A stretch of 7,126 nt of DNA from an uncultured Pseudomonadota bacterium (lineage in GTDB: Bacteria > Myxococcota_A > UBA9042 > CAIXZC01): the NCBI GenBank assembly GCA_937884235.1, contig CALGBT010000809.1:1-7126 (forward strand). The letters are read 5' to 3'. The notes beneath the pieces are model-generated. The model was not told the DNA's origin and did not search any database. It was given only the letters and a program-made list of their open reading frames with translations. Position 1 is the stretch's first letter; the number at the start of each line of letters is the position of its first letter. Below are positions 6,063-7,126 of this stretch, piece after piece. Made by a program: the position numbers and the translations under genes.

Positions 6063-6587
6063 TCAGGGAAAGGAAATGTCAAAGGGCGCGAGCGCCCAGA
6101 GCGCCAGGGCGAAGAAGAGGTCAGAAAGCCGATTGAGATGACGAAGCGCTCGCTCGTCAGGTCTGATCTCCCGCAAGTCCACCAGGCGCCGTTCAGCCCG
6201 CCGGCAAACGGTGCGAGTCAGGTGTAGCGCGGCCTCCAGTTCATTGGCCCCTGGGGTGATAAAGCCGTCAATGGGGTGATGCTGAAGCACCAGGTCAATG
6301 AGAGCTTCAAAATCTGCCGGGCCCAGGCGAATGGAGTCCAGATAACTGGCTTCTCCAGAGGAGATGAAAGCTCCGAGGGGGACCAGGTCCCGCTGAACTC
6401 TCTCAAGGAATGCCGCAAATCGCGGTAGAGCTGGCAGGCAACAGGGCCCGGCACGCAGCACTCCGATATGGGCGGAGAGTTCGTCCACAGAACCATTGGC
6501 CTCGAACAACGGGTGGTTCTTGAGATGGCGGTCACCGGACAACGTGGCGGTACTGCCTCGGTCCCCGGTCTTGGTGTAGATTCCCAT
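6063..6587 (-). CDS. PduO-type ATP:cob(I)alamin adenosyltransferase
   Basis: This 174-residue cytoplasmic enzyme transfers the adenosyl group of ATP to cob(I)alamin (or a cobyrinic acid diamide) to make coenzyme B12, normally as a trimer. Family motifs are all present: the N-terminal ATP loop YTKTGDRGSTATLSGDR (4-20), SVDELSAHIG (33-42; normally VDELN), the ITPGANELEAALHL segment (110-123), TRTVCRRAERRLV (124-136) and NRLSDLFFALAL (152-163). Length fits the usual 170-190. The ATG at 6587 has AGGA three bases from it and starts at the family's usual MxIYTKTGD. A TTG eight codons upstream is rejected. It lies 27 bases after the barrel gene and 56 before the lipoprotein. No B12-dependent enzyme or corrinoid biosynthesis gene is in view, so its client (methylmalonyl-CoA mutase, for example) is unknown. 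Names used for this family include pduO, cobO-like and MMAB, so no symbol is assigned. Confidence 0.95.
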   Translation of the reverse strand: MGIYTKTGDRGSTATLSGDRHLKNHPLFEANGSVDELSAHIGVLRAGPCCLPALPRFAAFLERVQRDLVPLGAFISSGEASYLDSIRLGPADFEALIDLVLQHHPIDGFITPGANELEAALHLTRTVCRRAERRLVDLREIRPDERALRHLNRLSDLFFALALWALAPFDISFP

Positions 6588-6614
6588 TGTTCCTATCCTG
6601 ACGGTGGGCAATGG

Positions 6615-7126
6615 CTAGAAGACGAATGATGCACGGGCGATGACCGAATAGCTGGCCAATTCGCCCAGACTGACTCCACCGATGGCCCCCAGATCTTCTG
6701 GTGCCGGGGCTACAATGGGGAACTGGCCAGCCACAGCTGCCTTGAGCCAGAGCAGCTTGGTCTGCACCCCAACAATGCCAAAGACGGCGTTGTACGGCGA
6801 GGAATCCTCGTTAATGGGATAGAGTCCATTGATCTCGCCAATGAGCGACAAGGGCCAGTTGGGCAGAACAACCACTCCGGCCCCATACTTGCCATAGAGT
6901 ACATAGCCCGGAAGCTGATCGGCTGCGGCCACGGCAGAATCCTCGCCAAGGACATTGTGCTGACTGACAACTTCCCCGTGCGCTTGAATGGAAATGAGAA
7001 ATGAGTCGAAGCCCATGGCGAAGTAGGGCGCTGCCGTCAGATACCCGTGCATGAACTTGGGTCCAAACCACAAGTCAGCAAGGGCCATGCTGCTGGCCTC
7101 CTCGGTCCCAGTGGGGAGATAGAGCG
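6615..7126 (-). CDS. Outer-membrane beta-barrel protein, C-terminal part (5' end beyond window)
   Basis: These 169 residues run open to the right window edge, so the ATG at 7088 is probably internal; the in-frame sequence before it reads LYLPTGTEEASSM and continues as ADLWFGPKFMHGYL, with no gap in character. Alternating polar and aromatic/hydrophobic stretches of 8-12 residues, separated by turns rich in Gly, Pro, Asn and Asp (for example GLYPINEDSSPYN, IVAPAPEDLGAIGG), are typical of transmembrane beta strands. The final strand ends VIARASFVF, with a C-terminal Phe as in the BAM-recognised beta-signal. The LPTG...DLWFGPK pattern recalls MetA-pathway/transporter-type barrels, which are thought to carry small hydrophobic or aromatic compounds, but I do not claim that function. 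It is the first visible gene of the minus-strand run; the next gene begins 27 bases later. Class is likely, identity is unknown. Confidence 0.68.
   Translation of the reverse strand, partial: LYLPTGTEEASSMALADLWFGPKFMHGYLTAAPYFAMGFDSFLISIQAHGEVVSQHNVLGEDSAVAAADQLPGYVLYGKYGAGVVVLPNWPLSLIGEINGLYPINEDSSPYNAVFGIVGVQTKLLWLKAAVAGQFPIVAPAPEDLGAIGGVSLGELASYSVIARASFVF

Noticed and set aside
6588..6611. TTG start eight codons upstream for the adenosyltransferase
   Set aside because: The ATG at 6587 gives the family's usual N-terminus and has AGGA at proper distance.

Overview
The window is a dense bacterial chromosomal stretch with GC content of roughly 58-60% by eye. It holds eight protein genes and almost no intergenic DNA; no gap exceeds about 75 bases. 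I see no RNA genes, mobile elements, CRISPR or phage genes. The best guess for the source is a Gram-negative of the old 'Deltaproteobacteria' type (Myxococcota, Bradymonadota or Desulfobacterota-like). Three things suggest this: an outer-membrane beta-barrel protein ending in Phe, a large lipoprotein whose Cys is followed by an acidic, Ala/Ser-rich linker, and a TGS-type nucleoside kinase. This placement is inference.

Left arm, plus strand (1-1298): the 3' part of a uridine-kinase-like nucleoside kinase, whose P-loop lies outside the window. It is coupled by a one-base stop/start overlap to an Amidase_2/AmpD-type N-acetylmuramoyl-L-alanine amidase with no signal peptide, so probably a cytoplasmic anhydromuropeptide-recycling enzyme or a relative.

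Right arm, minus strand (7126 down to 1235), read in transcription order: the C-terminal half of an outer-membrane beta-barrel protein; a PduO-type cob(I)alamin adenosyltransferase; a 678-residue lipoprotein alpha/beta-hydrolase; a GNAT acetyltransferase; methylthioribose-1-phosphate isomerase (mtnA); and an exported phosphodiester-glycosidase (NAGPA/DUF2233) protein. Spacings are 27, 56 and 74 bases, then overlaps of 8 and 4 bases. At least the last three genes are therefore translationally coupled, and all six could be one transcript. A weak possible promoter precedes the hydrolase gene.

The two arms converge, and the amidase and glycosidase genes overlap tail to tail by 64 bases with no terminator between them. 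No single pathway links all eight genes. Two envelope enzymes (amidase and glycosidase) face each other, two surface proteins (barrel and lipoprotein hydrolase) flank the cobalamin gene, and a methionine-salvage enzyme is coupled to an acetyltransferase of unknown substrate. The most unusual items are the antiparallel coding overlap, the lipoprotein hydrolase with an off-consensus lipobox, and the mixed six-gene run. I do not see convincing evidence of a wholly new system.
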